In this document: piece after piece, positions 48,158 through 61,530 of the stretch | Numbering within the stretch: position 1 is the stretch's first letter | Layout of the letters: each line of letters starts with the position of its first letter | Assembly (NCBI RefSeq): GCF_000745485.1 | Contig: NZ_KN050693.1 | Coordinates: 597,995-661,994 of the forward strand | Source: Methanobacterium veterum | GTDB taxonomy: Archaea; Methanobacteriota; Methanobacteria; Methanobacteriales; Methanobacteriaceae | Reading direction: 5' to 3' | DNA length: 64,000 bases | Notes under the pieces: model-generated | What the model saw: the letters and a program-made list of their open reading frames with translations, nothing else | Databases searched by the model: none | What the model was told of the DNA's origin: nothing | Position numbers and translations under genes: made by a program

Positions 48158-49639
48158 TTGGATCAGTACAAATTGTTTTTACAGAGAATGGGTCTAATTG
48201 GAACGTCAACTTTTTTGGTAACTATAACTGGGATTATGCTCCTGCCTATTTTAACTCAAAACCTTTCTATTCAAGATTATGGTGTATGGACTCAGTTTCA
48301 AATCACAATTACGATTATTCCTGCTATTGCAATATTGGGGCTGCCCTATACCATGGTAAGATTTTTAGCTGCTTCCAAAAGCAGGACTGAAATACAGGAA
48401 GCATTCTATTCAATTTTATTTACAGTTATATTTGCCAGTATAATCGGTGCTGCTGCATTGTATATTTTGGTAGTGCCCATTTCACATGTACTTTTTAATG
48501 GAAATGTAGGGGTAGGTTTGATTCTTCCACTTACTGTAATTATGTCCGCGCTGCAGCTTGTTTTTGTTGATTATTTCAGAGCGTCCAACCAGATGACAAA
48601 GTACGCTGTTTTCACAACTCTACAGGCGTATATGGTGGTTATTTTTGCGTTATTGCTTGTATTAATGGGAAGGGGAGTAGTGGGGGCCGTTACAGGAATC
48701 TTAATAACTCAAACTTTAATTTCTTTAATAATGTTTACATTTGTGCTTAAACAGATTGGATTTAAAATTCCAAGGTTCCACAATTTAAGGCAGTACCTGA
48801 CATTTGGATTACCTACCATTCCAAGTAATGCATCTTTTTGGGTGTTAGATGCAAGTGATCGTTATATAATAGGGATAGTACTTGGTATAACTTCGGTTAG
48901 TTACTACTCTGCAGGTTATACAATAAGTTCGCTACTTACCATCCTCACATCACCGATTTATACAGTTCTGCTTCCTATTTTATCTCAGTTTTATGCTGAA
49001 AGAAAAATCAGAGAAACTAGATTTCTTCTAAATTATGCTATTAAATTGTATTTAATAGTGGCTGTACCTGCTGTAATTGGATTATCTATTCTGGCTCGAC
49101 CTTTATTGTATATATTATCCACTCCAACGTTGGCTAACCAGGGATATCTTATAACTCCAATTCTAGCTACTGGGGGATTGTTCTTTGGTCTTTATTGTAT
49201 TATAACTCAAATAATAGTTATGGAAAGGAAAACAAAAATTACTGGTAATATATGGGCTATATCTGCAATATTAAATATTATTCTTGATGTGACATTTGGA
49301 TACTTCCTTGGAATTATCGGTATAGCAATTATAACGCTGCTTCTTTATCTAACGGCCTTTTTAATTACAGTTTACTATTCCCTGAACTATATAAGGTGCG
49401 ATTTCTACATAAACTTTGCAAAAAAAACAATATATGCCGCATTCTTCATGGCTCTATCGCTCATTCTCTTGAATCCCTATGGCCCAGTTAATATAGTACT
49501 GTCTGGAATATTTTCATTTGCATTGTATATATTTGTATTATGGCTTCTTAAAGGAATTAAAACAGATGAAATCAAGTTCTTCACAGGTATGATAAAGGAA
49601 TCTTTAGTGAACGTTTATTGTGCACTGCGGGGATTATAA
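48158..49639 (+). CDS. Polysaccharide flippase (MATE/Wzx-like)
   Basis: An integral-membrane exporter of 493 residues with about 14 helices. The family start is QRMGLIGTSTFLVTITGIMLLPILTQNLS and a mid-protein FGLPTIPSNASFWVLDASDRYIIG matches Wzx/RfbX proteins, which flip lipid-linked glycans. TTG start with GAGGTGA. The rhodanese gene follows 25 nt downstream. No glycosyltransferase is adjacent here. Confidence 0.88.
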   Translation: MDQYKLFLQRMGLIGTSTFLVTITGIMLLPILTQNLSIQDYGVWTQFQITITIIPAIAILGLPYTMVRFLAASKSRTEIQEAFYSILFTVIFASIIGAAALYILVVPISHVLFNGNVGVGLILPLTVIMSALQLVFVDYFRASNQMTKYAVFTTLQAYMVVIFALLLVLMGRGVVGAVTGILITQTLISLIMFTFVLKQIGFKIPRFHNLRQYLTFGLPTIPSNASFWVLDASDRYIIGIVLGITSVSYYSAGYTISSLLTILTSPIYTVLLPILSQFYAERKIRETRFLLNYAIKLYLIVAVPAVIGLSILARPLLYILSTPTLANQGYLITPILATGGLFFGLYCIITQIIVMERKTKITGNIWAISAILNIILDVTFGYFLGIIGIAIITLLLYLTAFLITVYYSLNYIRCDFYINFAKKTIYAAFFMALSLILLNPYGPVNIVLSGIFSFALYIFVLWLLKGIKTDEIKFFTGMIKESLVNVYCALRGL

Positions 49640-49664
49640 AATTTAAATAATTAGAGGTATTGTT

Positions 49665-50012
49665 ATGTCTGCACATAAAAAAGAATTTGAAGAAATAGAA
49701 CCTAAAGAAGTGTTTACCATACTTGAAAAGCATAGAGATGACCCTGATTTTGTGGTTCTGGATGTCCGTACTCCTGAAGAATATGATGGGGGGCACATCG
49801 AAAATGCATATCTTTTAAACTTTAAATCGGGTAGTTTTGAAGACGAACTTGAAAATATGGATAAAAATAAGAGATATTATGTCTATTGTAGAACAGGACG
49901 CAGAAGCCGTAAGGCAGTAGAGTTGATGAAAGAAAGAGGATACAGTGAAGCCCATAATGTTATAGGTGGGATTGATAAATGGAAACGAAGCAGACTTCCA
50001 GTCGAGAAATAG
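49665..50012 (+). CDS. Rhodanese-domain protein
   Basis: One rhodanese domain of 115 residues: VVLDVRTPEEYDGGHIENA and active-site loop CRTGRRSRKA with Cys. Resembles the rhodanese at 21215 but is not closely similar. A GAGG site precedes the ATG. Possibly co-transcribed with the flippase; functional link unclear. Confidence 0.88.
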   Translation: MSAHKKEFEEIEPKEVFTILEKHRDDPDFVVLDVRTPEEYDGGHIENAYLLNFKSGSFEDELENMDKNKRYYVYCRTGRRSRKAVELMKERGYSEAHNVIGGIDKWKRSRLPVEK

Positions 50013-50115
50013 CTTTTTTTAAGTGAATAAGAAATGGAATGGATGGAAAAAAGATTTCAGGTTGAAAAAACAATTTAAATAAAGTAAATGGAAAAAATTT
50101 TATAAATTAGTTATA

Positions 50116-50478
50116 TTACTGTAATGCTGAAAAGAACAGTATAAAGAACAGTGATTCTATGGTAAAGTGCAGTGCGCGGTGCTGCAGCCATTTGAGATCT
50201 AATCCTGCCAGTTCATGGTAAAGGTCTATCACTAAGTGGATAAGAGCACCTAAGATACCTATTTCTAGAGATAAAAATAACACGGATAGCACTATGAAAT
50301 GAAAAACTGCTTCCATGCATTCATGAACCATCCACAGCCTTATATTAGAATGTATAATTTTGTGCAGTATTCCAGATAAAAGGATATAAAAATCAGCAAA
50401 AACATTCCAGAAGAGCTTGCTGTGAACTTCGTCACTGATAGCCAGTATCACTGCAATATAAAACCATAGTATTTCCAT
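50116..50478 (-). CDS. Small integral-membrane hypothetical protein
   Basis: Unrecognised. 120 residues, about four hydrophobic segments ([47 protein letters not shown]) and many histidines within or near them ([29 protein letters not shown]). The His-rich membrane layout could bind metal or haem, but this is only a suggestion. Confidence 0.5.
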   Translation of the reverse strand: MEILWFYIAVILAISDEVHSKLFWNVFADFYILLSGILHKIIHSNIRLWMVHECMEAVFHFIVLSVLFLSLEIGILGALIHLVIDLYHELAGLDLKWLQHRALHFTIESLFFILFFSALQ

Positions 50479-50664
50479 TGTTTACCACGCAATTTATGAG
50501 TATCAAGTCTCTATTAATATATTATTAACATAGAGTATATATTTATGGGCTTTAAACTTTATAGGGATTAAATATATTGTTATATGTCTTTTTTGATTTT
50601 TTTGAATATGAATTGGCTCTATTTAAACCTTTGTATTATAACTCAATATGAAACAAAACTTATT

Positions 50665-50817
50665 CGCTCATGTCTATGATCCTGTGCATGAGTTATACTT
50701 TATGTTAAATTGTAATTTTAATTGATTACAGGGGATTCATTTTAAAAAATGTAATTTACTTAACCAGACACACGAAAATGAAGCGATATTATTTACACAA
50801 CCTTCTGGGCATGAGCG
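50665..50817 (+). mobile_element. MITE-like element, copy A (153 bp)
   Basis: Perfect terminal inverted repeats CGCTCATG and CATGAGCG. Exact 8-bp target-site duplication AACTTATT at 50657-50664 and 50818-50825. The interior matches the reverse complement of copy C at 13664-13815. It has no coding capacity. It lies in the intergenic region between the small membrane protein and thiolase genes. The type, short with TIRs and TSD, defines a miniature inverted-repeat transposable element. Confidence 0.88.
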
Positions 50818-50966
50818 AACTTATTTTTAAAAATATTTTATAAATATAGGCGCAATAATTTCACAATTCTTATTGAGTCCTTACTTAAAAATTTTATTTA
50901 ATATTGCCAAAAATAAAAGTTATTTACTACTAAAAAAAATAAGTGAATGGAATCAAAAGATTCCTT

Positions 50967-52145
<1,179 letters not shown>

Positions 52146-52182
52146 CTATTTTGTGATAGTTTAAATTTTGATATTTTATTTT

Positions 52183-52301
52183 CTTTTTTCTGAAAAAAGC
52201 CCTCGAAAATCACTGATTTTCGGGGCATGTAAAAAATCTCTGATTTTTTACGGCCACAAAAACTTCTTTTTTGTAAGCACCGAAAATTCTTAGAATTTTC
52301 G
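52183..52301. repeat. Hairpin array 5 (five units) inside the mevalonate operon
   Basis: Units: CTTTTTT/AAAAAAG (52183-52199, loop CTG), CGAAAATC/GATTTTCG (52204-52222, loop ACT; outer GCCC/GGGC), TAAAAAATC/GATTTTTTA (52230-52250, loop TCT), ACAAAAA/TTTTTGT (52256-52274) and CGAAAATTC/GAATTTTCG (52281-52301, loop TTA). It begins about 10 nt after the HMG-CoA synthase stop codon. Confidence 0.85.
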
Positions 52302-52311
52302 AGCGGTTGGA

Positions 52312-53352
<1,041 letters not shown>

Positions 53353-53594
53353 TTGATATCACTACCGTTAAGTAATCTATTTTGTTAGTTTACATGTTAT
53401 TTTTTTAATTTTTGAAAAAATACAAAATTGTATTTACAAATGAAAATTTAACTAATTTTATATCTTATTATTTGCAATGAACTTATAAAGTTTACTATAA
53501 ATGTTAATTATAAATAATGATCATTACCTTTAAATTCCAAAAATTTAAGTAAATACAATGAATTTTATCAAATAATAAGTAAATATTATGAAAA

Positions 53595-53825
53595 TTAGTT
53601 TAAAAGTTGAATGTATAATATTTTAGTTCCTTTTATAAATTCCAGGCCAACCGATGTTTCAATGGCAACATTTAAATAGTTATCTATAGCTAAAAGTTTA
53701 CCTTCTTTGGTTTCATTATCTTTCTGAAGTATATTGACATCTTTATTTTGAAATTGCTTAAGCTGTCTGTGAAGTGGATTTTCTTTTTTTTCTTCGGATT
53801 TAGCTGCTATTATTTTGCCTCTCAT
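53595..53825 (-). CDS. Sm/LSM-like protein
   Basis: A 76-residue protein with the Sm fold outline after a short basic N-terminus: NKDVNILQKDNETKEGKLLAIDNYLNVAIE (Sm1, with the D-x-x-x-N core) and FIKGTKILYI (Sm2). Archaeal LSM proteins form RNA-binding rings. The N-terminal extension rich in Lys and Glu is unusual. It is on its own, upstream of AT-rich DNA. Confidence 0.75.
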   Translation of the reverse strand: MRGKIIAAKSEEKKENPLHRQLKQFQNKDVNILQKDNETKEGKLLAIDNYLNVAIETSVGLEFIKGTKILYIQLLN

Positions 53826-54052
53826 TTAATCATCTCGTTATTTTCAGCATGTAAATATTTTGCCTTGGATATTTTTTAAAGTTTTGATATAACTATTTTC
53901 TGATTTAATGTTTATTCTTTAGAGAATAAGCGGTTCATCTTTGCAATTATATTCTAATTTAAGATATAACTACTTTACCAAGTCAAATGGTTTATGTAAA
54001 TAACACATTAACTGGTTATATAACTATTTTTAAAAGATGTATTTAAATCAAA

Positions 54053-54178
54053 CGCTCATGTCTGTGACACGCGCATGAATTATCTTTAGGTTTTGATTAA
54101 ATGGGAATTATCTTAAAAACATGTAGTTCAGGATATTAAAAATAATTACATTATTTGTACATCTTTAGGACATGACAT
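54053..54178 (+). mobile_element. MITE-like element, copy B (126 bp)
   Basis: Left end CGCTCATG, identical to the other copies; right end CATGACAT is degenerate. It is flanked by AAATCAAA (54045-54052) and AAATCAAT (54179-54186), a 7/8 target-site duplication. Interior shares the left block (TCATGTCTGTGA) and the right TTACATTATTTGTACA block with copy A, but is about 27 bp shorter. It is the oldest-looking of the three copies. Confidence 0.75.
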
Positions 54179-54288
54179 AAATCAATTATTGTAAGACTTA
54201 TTAGTTGATAATAATTAATTCTATTTATATATTTTGTATTATTTAATCTTAATCTATTATTTTTTAATTGAATACTTTAATTTTAAAT

Positions 54289-54981
54289 TTAGATATAGTC
54301 GCTTTTCCAGCTGTAACGCTCTTCTTTCCATGGATCGCCGTGCATATGATATCCATTGGACTCCCAAAATCCGGGTTTGTCTTCAGCCATGAATTCTATA
54401 CCAGTAACCCACTTAGCACCTTTCCAAAAATATAATTTTGGGACTACAAGTCTTACAGGCGCTCCATGTTTAGAAGTTATAGGATTTTCGTTGTGTCTGG
54501 TTGCAAACAGGACATCCGGCTCTAAAAAGTCTTTAATAGATAAATTAGTTGTAAAATTGCCAGATGCGTGAACCATAACATATTTGGCTTCTTTCTGGAC
54601 GTCTACGAGTTCTTTAATCGTATTTGAACTTACGCCTTCCCACAGGTTATTGAGCTTTGACCAGGTGGTAACACAGTGTATATCTGAAAATACCTTAGTT
54701 TGGGGAAGAGACATAAATTCATCATAATTTAATTCTTTTTCTTCTTCAACTAGTCCAAATATTTTGAATTTCCATTTTGAAGTATCTATATTTTGAACTG
54801 AGCCTGCATGCAGCACTGGCCATGATTTTATTTCATGCTGTCCTGGAGGGATTCGATTTTCTCTTCTTGTATCTTCACTTATAATTATATTTTTATCTGC
54901 GAGTATATCATTAATTTTTTCTTCAGTTAATGGTTTTTGGCCTTTTATTTTCTTTTTAGCAGCATTAAATAATCCTCTCAA
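54289..54981 (-). CDS. Molybdopterin-dependent oxidoreductase, sulfite-oxidase/MsrP-like
   Basis: A 230-residue protein of the sulfite-oxidase fold. The Mo-ligand cysteine is in DIHCVTTWSKLNN, and HGAPVRLVVP and KWVTGIEF are family blocks. It lacks a Tat or Sec signal, so it may be cytosolic. In bacteria such proteins reduce methionine sulfoxide or oxidise sulfite. A moaC gene is in the window. It is 19 nt after the DUF255 gene on the same strand and may be co-transcribed. Confidence 0.82.
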   Translation of the reverse strand: MRGLFNAAKKKIKGQKPLTEEKINDILADKNIIISEDTRRENRIPPGQHEIKSWPVLHAGSVQNIDTSKWKFKIFGLVEEEKELNYDEFMSLPQTKVFSDIHCVTTWSKLNNLWEGVSSNTIKELVDVQKEAKYVMVHASGNFTTNLSIKDFLEPDVLFATRHNENPITSKHGAPVRLVVPKLYFWKGAKWVTGIEFMAEDKPGFWESNGYHMHGDPWKEERYSWKSDYI

Positions 54982-55000
54982 GATTTAAACCTCCTCTAAT

Positions 55001-57097
55001 CTAATTTAAAAATTTTAACATGGTGTTTAAATCGGTTGTTGGAGTTTTACATGTGTTTTCTGAACATATGTATGCAGTTGCCTTCTCATTTTCCTGATTT
55101 TTAAATTTTAAAGAATTAATAATCTTTATTATTTCGGAAGCATCTTCATTGGGCGGCCTTAATGTGATGGTCTTATTAGGTATGTAGATGCTTCGGATGG
55201 AGTTCAACATCATATCAGTATCGTTGTTATGAAAGGTTCCTGCAATTACTATTTCGTAAGAGGGACCTAACTTAAAATCGATAGCAATCATAAGCTGTGT
55301 ATGTGCAGATGGAGTTCTTACAACATCCTGGGAAAATGCCTTTTCTATTTGTACTGCTTTATCTTTAAGTTCTTCATTTTCTGTGATTTTTGAAAGTTTC
55401 AGCATGTTAAGCATTTGTACTGAGTTTCCAGATGGAACAGCACCATCGTAAATTTCTTTTTTCCTAACAAGTATCTCTTCTCCATCATCAGGCGTGAAAT
55501 AAAATCCCCCATTTTCATCGTCCCAGAAATGATCTAACAATGTGTTGTTCAAATCTATTGCTAATTTAAGGTATTTTAAATTAAAAGATGCCTCATAGAG
55601 TTCTAAAAGCCCAGATATAAAAAATGAGTAATCATCTAAATTTGCAGTTATTGCAGCTTCACCATCTCGAAAGCGGTGCAAAAGACGACCGTTTTTATAC
55701 AGATTATCAATTATAAAATCTGCAGATTTTACAGCAGCTTTAAGATATTTTTCATCATTAAATGCCTGTGCCCCTTTTGATAGGGCAGATATCATTAAAC
55801 CATTCCAATCAGTGAGTATTTTATCATCTTTATGTGGATGTACTCGTTTTTCACGGGCATTAAATAGCTTTTCTCTAATTTTTTCAATTTTTCTTTTTAA
55901 ATCTTCCTTTTTAATTCTTAAAGTCTCTGATATTTCATCAAGTGAATTTTCAAGGTGAAGTATATTGGAACCAGTTTTTCTTTGAGATGCTTCCTCGCTG
56001 AAGTTACCTTCAGGTGTCACGCTAAATATTTTGGATGCGAATTTGGCATCTTCTTCTCCTAAAACTTTATAAATTTCATCTTTCCTCCAGATATAAAATT
56101 TACCTTCAACACCTTCACTATCTGCATCTTCAGCAGAATAAAAGCCTCCTTCTGGAGACTGCATGTCCCTTAAAACATATTCAAAAATTTCTTGTGCAGT
56201 ATCTCTGTATTTTTCCTCCCCTGTAACCTGAAAAGTTTCTGTATATGCCATTGCAAGTATGGCCTGATCGTAGAGCATTTTTTCAAAATGAGGCACCAGC
56301 CACTCCTGATCTACAGAATAGCGGTGAAAACCAAATCCTATGTGGTCGTAAATTCCGCCGTTTCTTATGAAATCAAGGGTTTCTTTTACCATATTAAGTG
56401 CTCTTTCATTTTGATTCCTTTTCCAGTATCTAAGCAAGAATAGTAGGGTATGTGCTGTAGGAAATTTGGGAGCACCTCCAAAACCACCATTGATTTCATC
56501 AAAATTATTAGAAAGGATTTCATATGCATTGTCGAGTATGTTCTCATTAAGTTCATTTCCTGATGAGGTTTCTGACACTTTTTTGAGCGCTTTAATTATC
56601 TGATCTGCAGAGTCGAAGACTTCCTCTGGCCTTTCATTCCAGATATCTCTAATATTTAAAATTAAGTCTTTAAGGCCAACTCTTCCATACATACTTATTT
56701 TTGGAAAATATGTCCCTGCAAAAAAGGGCTTTTTATCAGGGGTCATTATGATAGTCAGCGGCCATCCTCCAGTTCCGGTCATTAACTGGCAAACTGTCAT
56801 ATAGATATTGTCCAGATCAGGCCGCTCTTCACGATCTATTTTGATTGAAACAAATACTTCATTCATCAAATTGCCAATTTCGGGGTCTTCAAAGGATTCA
56901 TGGGCCATAACATGACACCAATGGCATGTTGAATACCCAATTGATAAAAAAACAGGTTTATTCTCATTTTTTGCTTTTTCAAAAGCTTCTTCACCCCACG
57001 GATACCAATCTACAGGGTTATCTGCATGTTGAATTAAATAAGGGCTTTTTTCATTTATCAAGTGATTCGATTTTTTAAGCTCATTTTCAGGGTTCAT
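55001..57097 (-). CDS. DUF255/YyaL thioredoxin-domain protein
   Basis: A 698-residue protein of the YyaL family (human SPATA20). The N-terminal thioredoxin-like domain starts [20 protein letters not shown] and has a CHWCH active-site variant (Cys-x-x-Cys). The large C-terminal part is an (alpha/alpha)-barrel of the type seen in N-acyl-glucosamine epimerases and cellobiose epimerases. The function is unclear; a redox-linked sugar or protein role has been suggested by fold. The following gene on this strand is the sulfite-oxidase-type protein. Confidence 0.88.
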   Translation of the reverse strand: MNPENELKKSNHLINEKSPYLIQHADNPVDWYPWGEEAFEKAKNENKPVFLSIGYSTCHWCHVMAHESFEDPEIGNLMNEVFVSIKIDREERPDLDNIYMTVCQLMTGTGGWPLTIIMTPDKKPFFAGTYFPKISMYGRVGLKDLILNIRDIWNERPEEVFDSADQIIKALKKVSETSSGNELNENILDNAYEILSNNFDEINGGFGGAPKFPTAHTLLFLLRYWKRNQNERALNMVKETLDFIRNGGIYDHIGFGFHRYSVDQEWLVPHFEKMLYDQAILAMAYTETFQVTGEEKYRDTAQEIFEYVLRDMQSPEGGFYSAEDADSEGVEGKFYIWRKDEIYKVLGEEDAKFASKIFSVTPEGNFSEEASQRKTGSNILHLENSLDEISETLRIKKEDLKRKIEKIREKLFNAREKRVHPHKDDKILTDWNGLMISALSKGAQAFNDEKYLKAAVKSADFIIDNLYKNGRLLHRFRDGEAAITANLDDYSFFISGLLELYEASFNLKYLKLAIDLNNTLLDHFWDDENGGFYFTPDDGEEILVRKKEIYDGAVPSGNSVQMLNMLKLSKITENEELKDKAVQIEKAFSQDVVRTPSAHTQLMIAIDFKLGPSYEIVIAGTFHNNDTDMMLNSIRSIYIPNKTITLRPPNEDASEIIKIINSLKFKNQENEKATAYICSENTCKTPTTDLNTMLKFLN

Positions 57098-57582
57098 ATT
57101 GCACCTCTGATAATATTCTGGGCAAAATAAATATTTTTAAAATATTATTTGGAACAAATAGTATGTATTGTATGGTTTTAGATTTCAAGTTCCTGACTTT
57201 AGATGAGTTTTTTTGGCAAAGAATATATAGAATAACTTGATTTTTGCTGTATTTTTGTTTAGAAGTTTTTTTCTTTTTATTATGTTTATCATTAAAACGA
57301 TATATTTTTTATCTTCAAGTGGCTCAAAAAGCAAATTAATATAATTAAAAAATCAAACATGAAATTAAATAAAAAACATAAATGTATGTTAACTGAAAAT
57401 GTATTGGTCTTTGAATCGTTTGCATGATATTAACAGGAAATCATGTTTTATATAGTTGAAATACAGATTAATAAAGCAAATCAAAGAATTCGAAAATACA
57501 AAATTTCATGTGGATCTATAAAGTATCTATAAATTAAAGTTGATAATAGATCTGAACCATTTAAAACAATCAGGTGGTTTAA
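57098..57582. other. Intergenic region, 485 nt
   Basis: Divergent promoter region between DUF255 and DUF2121-like genes. AT-rich; I find no reading frame or stable palindrome that I would defend. Confidence 0.5.
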
Positions 57583-58506
57583 ATGAGCCTTATAATGTCA
57601 TATATTGGAAGTAATGGTTGTGTAATGGCTGGAGACAAAAGAAGAATCGGTTTTTTTGGAGATAAAGAAAAACGAGAAAAACTTGAGGAATATCTTTATT
57701 CTGGAGCTATTCAAACTGATGAAGAACTGGTTAAAGTTGCGAAAGAACAGGAAGTAACCCTTAAAATATCAGACGACGCTCGAAAAATTAGAAGTATTGA
57801 TGATGTTGTGGTTGGTGAGGTCAGGTTTAAAACACCATTTGAGACCAAGAGGAAACGAATTTATGGAACTACAAATGGTTACATCATTACAGAGCTCTCA
57901 GGGTCAGATATTAAAAAGATTGAAAACGGCGCCAGCTCGATAGTGGTATTTGGAAATAAAGTTACAAAACAGATGGCAAATGAAATCATTAAAAAGCACT
58001 GGAAATCTAAAGCAAGTTTAGAAAATGTGGAATCCGTTTTTAAGAGAGTAATGGATGAAATATCAACTAAAACACCATCTGTAAGCAAAGAATATGATAT
58101 AATTACCAAACACAGCGGCCTTGATAAAAAAGAAGCTCAAAAACATTTAAGGGAAATCTTGATTAAAGATGTTAAAGAACTTCAAAAATGGAGAGAAGGC
58201 TTGAGACAGCAGCTGGATACCAATGCTAAATCCATTCAAATGGCATCAAAGATAATCAATGAAGGTGAAATAGGTAAAGTTCAAAGTATAAATGGGGATA
58301 AAATAGGGATACTTTTGGATAAAAGTGTCCAGGCTTTGGATATGGAATGGAATGTAATAGCAGGACCTGGCGGTCTGATTGAAATGAACACAGATGATCC
58401 TTCAAGTGTCAAAATAGGCGACGTTGCTGTAATTGAAAATGAAAATCTCTGCATCAGGCGGACAAAGTGCTCTCTTACATGTAATGTTATTCTGTGTAGA
58501 AGCTAA
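57583..58506 (+). CDS. DUF2121-like protein with Ntn-hydrolase-like N-terminus
   Basis: A 307-residue methanogen protein. It starts MSLIMSYIGSNGCVMAGDKRR, which resembles the first strands of proteasome-type Ntn hydrolases (TxIxG...VIAGDKR). No self-processing Thr/Ser/Cys follows the start clearly. The middle is helical (HLREILIKDVKELQKWREGL) and the end has CSLTCNVILC, a possible metal site. I assign DUF2121 by memory of the pattern. Function unknown. The next gene starts 79 nt downstream. Confidence 0.6.
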   Translation: MSLIMSYIGSNGCVMAGDKRRIGFFGDKEKREKLEEYLYSGAIQTDEELVKVAKEQEVTLKISDDARKIRSIDDVVVGEVRFKTPFETKRKRIYGTTNGYIITELSGSDIKKIENGASSIVVFGNKVTKQMANEIIKKHWKSKASLENVESVFKRVMDEISTKTPSVSKEYDIITKHSGLDKKEAQKHLREILIKDVKELQKWREGLRQQLDTNAKSIQMASKIINEGEIGKVQSINGDKIGILLDKSVQALDMEWNVIAGPGGLIEMNTDDPSSVKIGDVAVIENENLCIRRTKCSLTCNVILCRS

Positions 58507-58585
58507 TGAAAAATTCTGCACAATTGAAAACAAATTTATGTATTAATTATGCAAATGATTTAAAGTAAATGTCGAAGGTGAATAA

Positions 58586-59390
<805 letters not shown>

Positions 59391-59440
59391 ATTTAAATTT
59401 TTTATTTATTTTTAAAGGGCTTGTTTGGTTTTAAATTATT

Positions 59441-59971
59441 TTACTTAGGCATTTCTGATTTTTCCATACCCACTAAATCTGATGGACTGACAAAAAATAA
59501 AGCTATTCCATCAATTATTAACCAAATTCCAATTAACAATGCTAAATAATAAGGATCCCATGCATATGTACCCAGTATAATATATAATATACCAAGTATA
59601 ATTCCCATACCTCCAGATCCTTTACCTGCAGTTCCTTCTTTAGCAAAGAGTGACATTATACCTGAGATTATCAGGAAGAAACCTACGAAGTAGAGCCAGA
59701 TGCTTGCTAAGAAGCTAAATAAAAGTATGTGTCCGAACAATCCTATTCCACATATTATTGCTATAATTCCCAGTATTAAGTAAGCTATGCTTGCTGCTTT
59801 GCTTGCACCCCATGTTCCAAAACTCTGTACCAATAGCCAAATTCCAAGCAACATAATAGCGAATCCGGCTAGAGCACTTACTGTAAATACACTGAACAAT
59901 GGGAAAGCGATAACTAAAATACCTAAAATTACAGCTAAAATACCTAATAATATATTATTTCCTTCAGCCAT
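59441..59971 (-). CDS. DUF308-like membrane protein (HdeD type), copy 1
   Basis: An integral-membrane protein of 176 residues with about six helices and repeated short Gly/Ile-rich units (NILLGILAVILGILVIAFPL; IAYLILGIIAIICGIGL; MGIILGILYIILGTYAWDP). This matches DUF308, a family of unknown role. The start is ATG 59971, preceded by AAGGGGG; a TTG 24 nt upstream is inside the leader. A paralogue is at 62033-62506. They flank the ABC transporter. Confidence 0.78.
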   Translation of the reverse strand: MAEGNNILLGILAVILGILVIAFPLFSVFTVSALAGFAIMLLGIWLLVQSFGTWGASKAASIAYLILGIIAIICGIGLFGHILLFSFLASIWLYFVGFFLIISGIMSLFAKEGTAGKGSGGMGIILGILYIILGTYAWDPYYLALLIGIWLIIDGIALFFVSPSDLVGMEKSEMPK

Positions 59972-60176
59972 ATAAGCTACCCCCTTAATTTTCAAACAAG
60001 CCCTAATAGATTATTATATTAATAAATATAAATAATTATTGATTTAAAAATTTATAATTTAGGGCTTAAATGAGTTTCATACATAATATGGGTTAAAATT
60101 AATTATTATATTAAAATAGGGTTATATATGGTATTATATGAAAATATATTCTATAAAAAATAATTTTAACTCTTTT

Positions 60177-60836
60177 CTAGTTCTTGCTTTTTTGTAAATG
60201 GCCGTCTTTGATTAAAAATAATTCATCGCAGTATTCGGTTAAATTAAGATTGTTTGATAGCATTAAAATAGTGTGTTTGCTCTTTATCTGCATAATTAAA
60301 TCCATTACTGCTTCTGTACTTTCTTTATCAAGTTCTCCAGTTGGTTCATCAGCTATTATTAAATTAGGATCGTTAATCATAGATCTTGCAAGTGCTACTC
60401 TCTGCTGTTTTTCAATTGAAATTTCATCTGGAAATTTGCTGATTTCAACAATACCCACATTATTGAGGACTTTAGATGCATTAGTCATATCTTTTGAAAT
60501 CATGGGAAGCATCGTATTTTCTAAAAGGTTTAGATATGGAAACAGATTAGCCCGCTGGTAGACGGTTCCAATTTTATTTCGCCGAATTTTGCTTCTCTCT
60601 GATTTGGATAATTGGGATGTATCCTGGCCATTTAGTATTATTTTACCACTTGTTGGGGTATCTAACAGGCTTGAAAGATTTAATAGAGTTGTTTTTCCAG
60701 ATCCAGATGGACCTAAGATGAGGTTTAGTGAATTTTTCTTGAGTTCTAAATTTATTCCTTTTAAAGCGGTTATTTTAGTTTTATCTGCACCATAAGTCTT
60801 CCAAACTTCTTGAAACTTTAAAATATCATTATTCAT
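60177..60836 (-). CDS. MacB/LolD-like ABC ATPase with degenerate signature
   Basis: An ABC transporter ATPase of 219 residues. Walker A GPSGSGKTT, Walker B LIIADEPTGELD and a Q-loop (YQRANLF) are intact. The ABC signature, normally LSGGQ, reads ISIEK in the segment FPDEISIEKQQRVALAR. That segment is otherwise in place. It may still bind ATP across the dimer poorly, or be specialised. It overlaps the permease gene by 8 nt (ATGAATAA) and must be co-translated. Confidence 0.85.
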   Translation of the reverse strand: MNNDILKFQEVWKTYGADKTKITALKGINLELKKNSLNLILGPSGSGKTTLLNLSSLLDTPTSGKIILNGQDTSQLSKSERSKIRRNKIGTVYQRANLFPYLNLLENTMLPMISKDMTNASKVLNNVGIVEISKFPDEISIEKQQRVALARSMINDPNLIIADEPTGELDKESTEAVMDLIMQIKSKHTILMLSNNLNLTEYCDELFLIKDGHLQKSKN

Positions 60837-61530
60837 ATCTTAAAGCCTCCACAGCATTCTGTCTAGTGTAATAAAATACGGTATATGCTGCCAGCAACAT
60901 GCTCAGGCAGGTTGTAAGAAGTAAAGCTGTGACAGGTAACCACCATGGGATTAAAATAGAGATATGTATAACTTTTATAACACTTGATAAAATGATTATT
61001 CCAAAAATTCCAACTACAATACCTATTAAAGCCCCAATAAATCCCAATAACCCTGCCTCTAACAGATGACTTAAAATGATCTGGTTTTCTGTAAAACCCA
61101 GTGATTTCAGCAAACCTATTTCTCTTTTTCTTTCGAGTAAGTTAACGGTCATGGCATTGGTGATCCCAAAAATTCCAATTAAAAACACTATACTGGCCAT
61201 TAAATCAAAAAAATTTATGATATTTTTTAAAATAGTTTCGACAAGGCCTAAAAATTGAGATTTACTTATATCTATGCCTAATCTTGAGTTTATAAAATCA
61301 TTTACTGTGTTTAAAAGGTTAGTGGTGTTGCCGTTACTGCCTGATTGATTTAAAATTGAACTTCCAGCAGCTGCCTGATTTTGGCCAAGGAATGTACTAA
61401 TTCCCAGTCCGGAGCTAACCAGAATCACGAAGATGAGCACGCCAAACCCTATCCTTAAAACGGTAGAAGTATTCCTAAACCAGTTTCTGCGTAAATTTTT
61501 ATATGAAATACTATAGATGCCTGTATTCAT
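60829..61530 (-). CDS. Compact FtsX-like permease
   Basis: A membrane protein of 233 residues: one N-terminal helix (TVLRIGFGVLIFVILVSSGLG), an extracytoplasmic loop of about 75 residues, then the three-helix FtsX domain (IVFLIGIFGITNAMTVNLLERKREIGLLKSLGF is typical). MacB-type permeases are usually about 400 residues with a long periplasmic domain, so this one is a shortened version. The downstream ATPase has an odd signature. No MacA-like adaptor is present. Substrate unknown. Confidence 0.8.
   Translation of the reverse strand: MNTGIYSISYKNLRRNWFRNTSTVLRIGFGVLIFVILVSSGLGISTFLGQNQAAAGSSILNQSGSNGNTTNLLNTVNDFINSRLGIDISKSQFLGLVETILKNIINFFDLMASIVFLIGIFGITNAMTVNLLERKREIGLLKSLGFTENQIILSHLLEAGLLGFIGALIGIVVGIFGIIILSSVIKVIHISILIPWWLPVTALLLTTCLSMLLAAYTVFYYTRQNAVEALRYE

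Noticed and set aside
52183..52301. Hairpin arrays as ordinary terminators
   Set aside because: Archaeal termination relies on T-runs, and many consecutive stems without a following T-run are more than a terminator needs.
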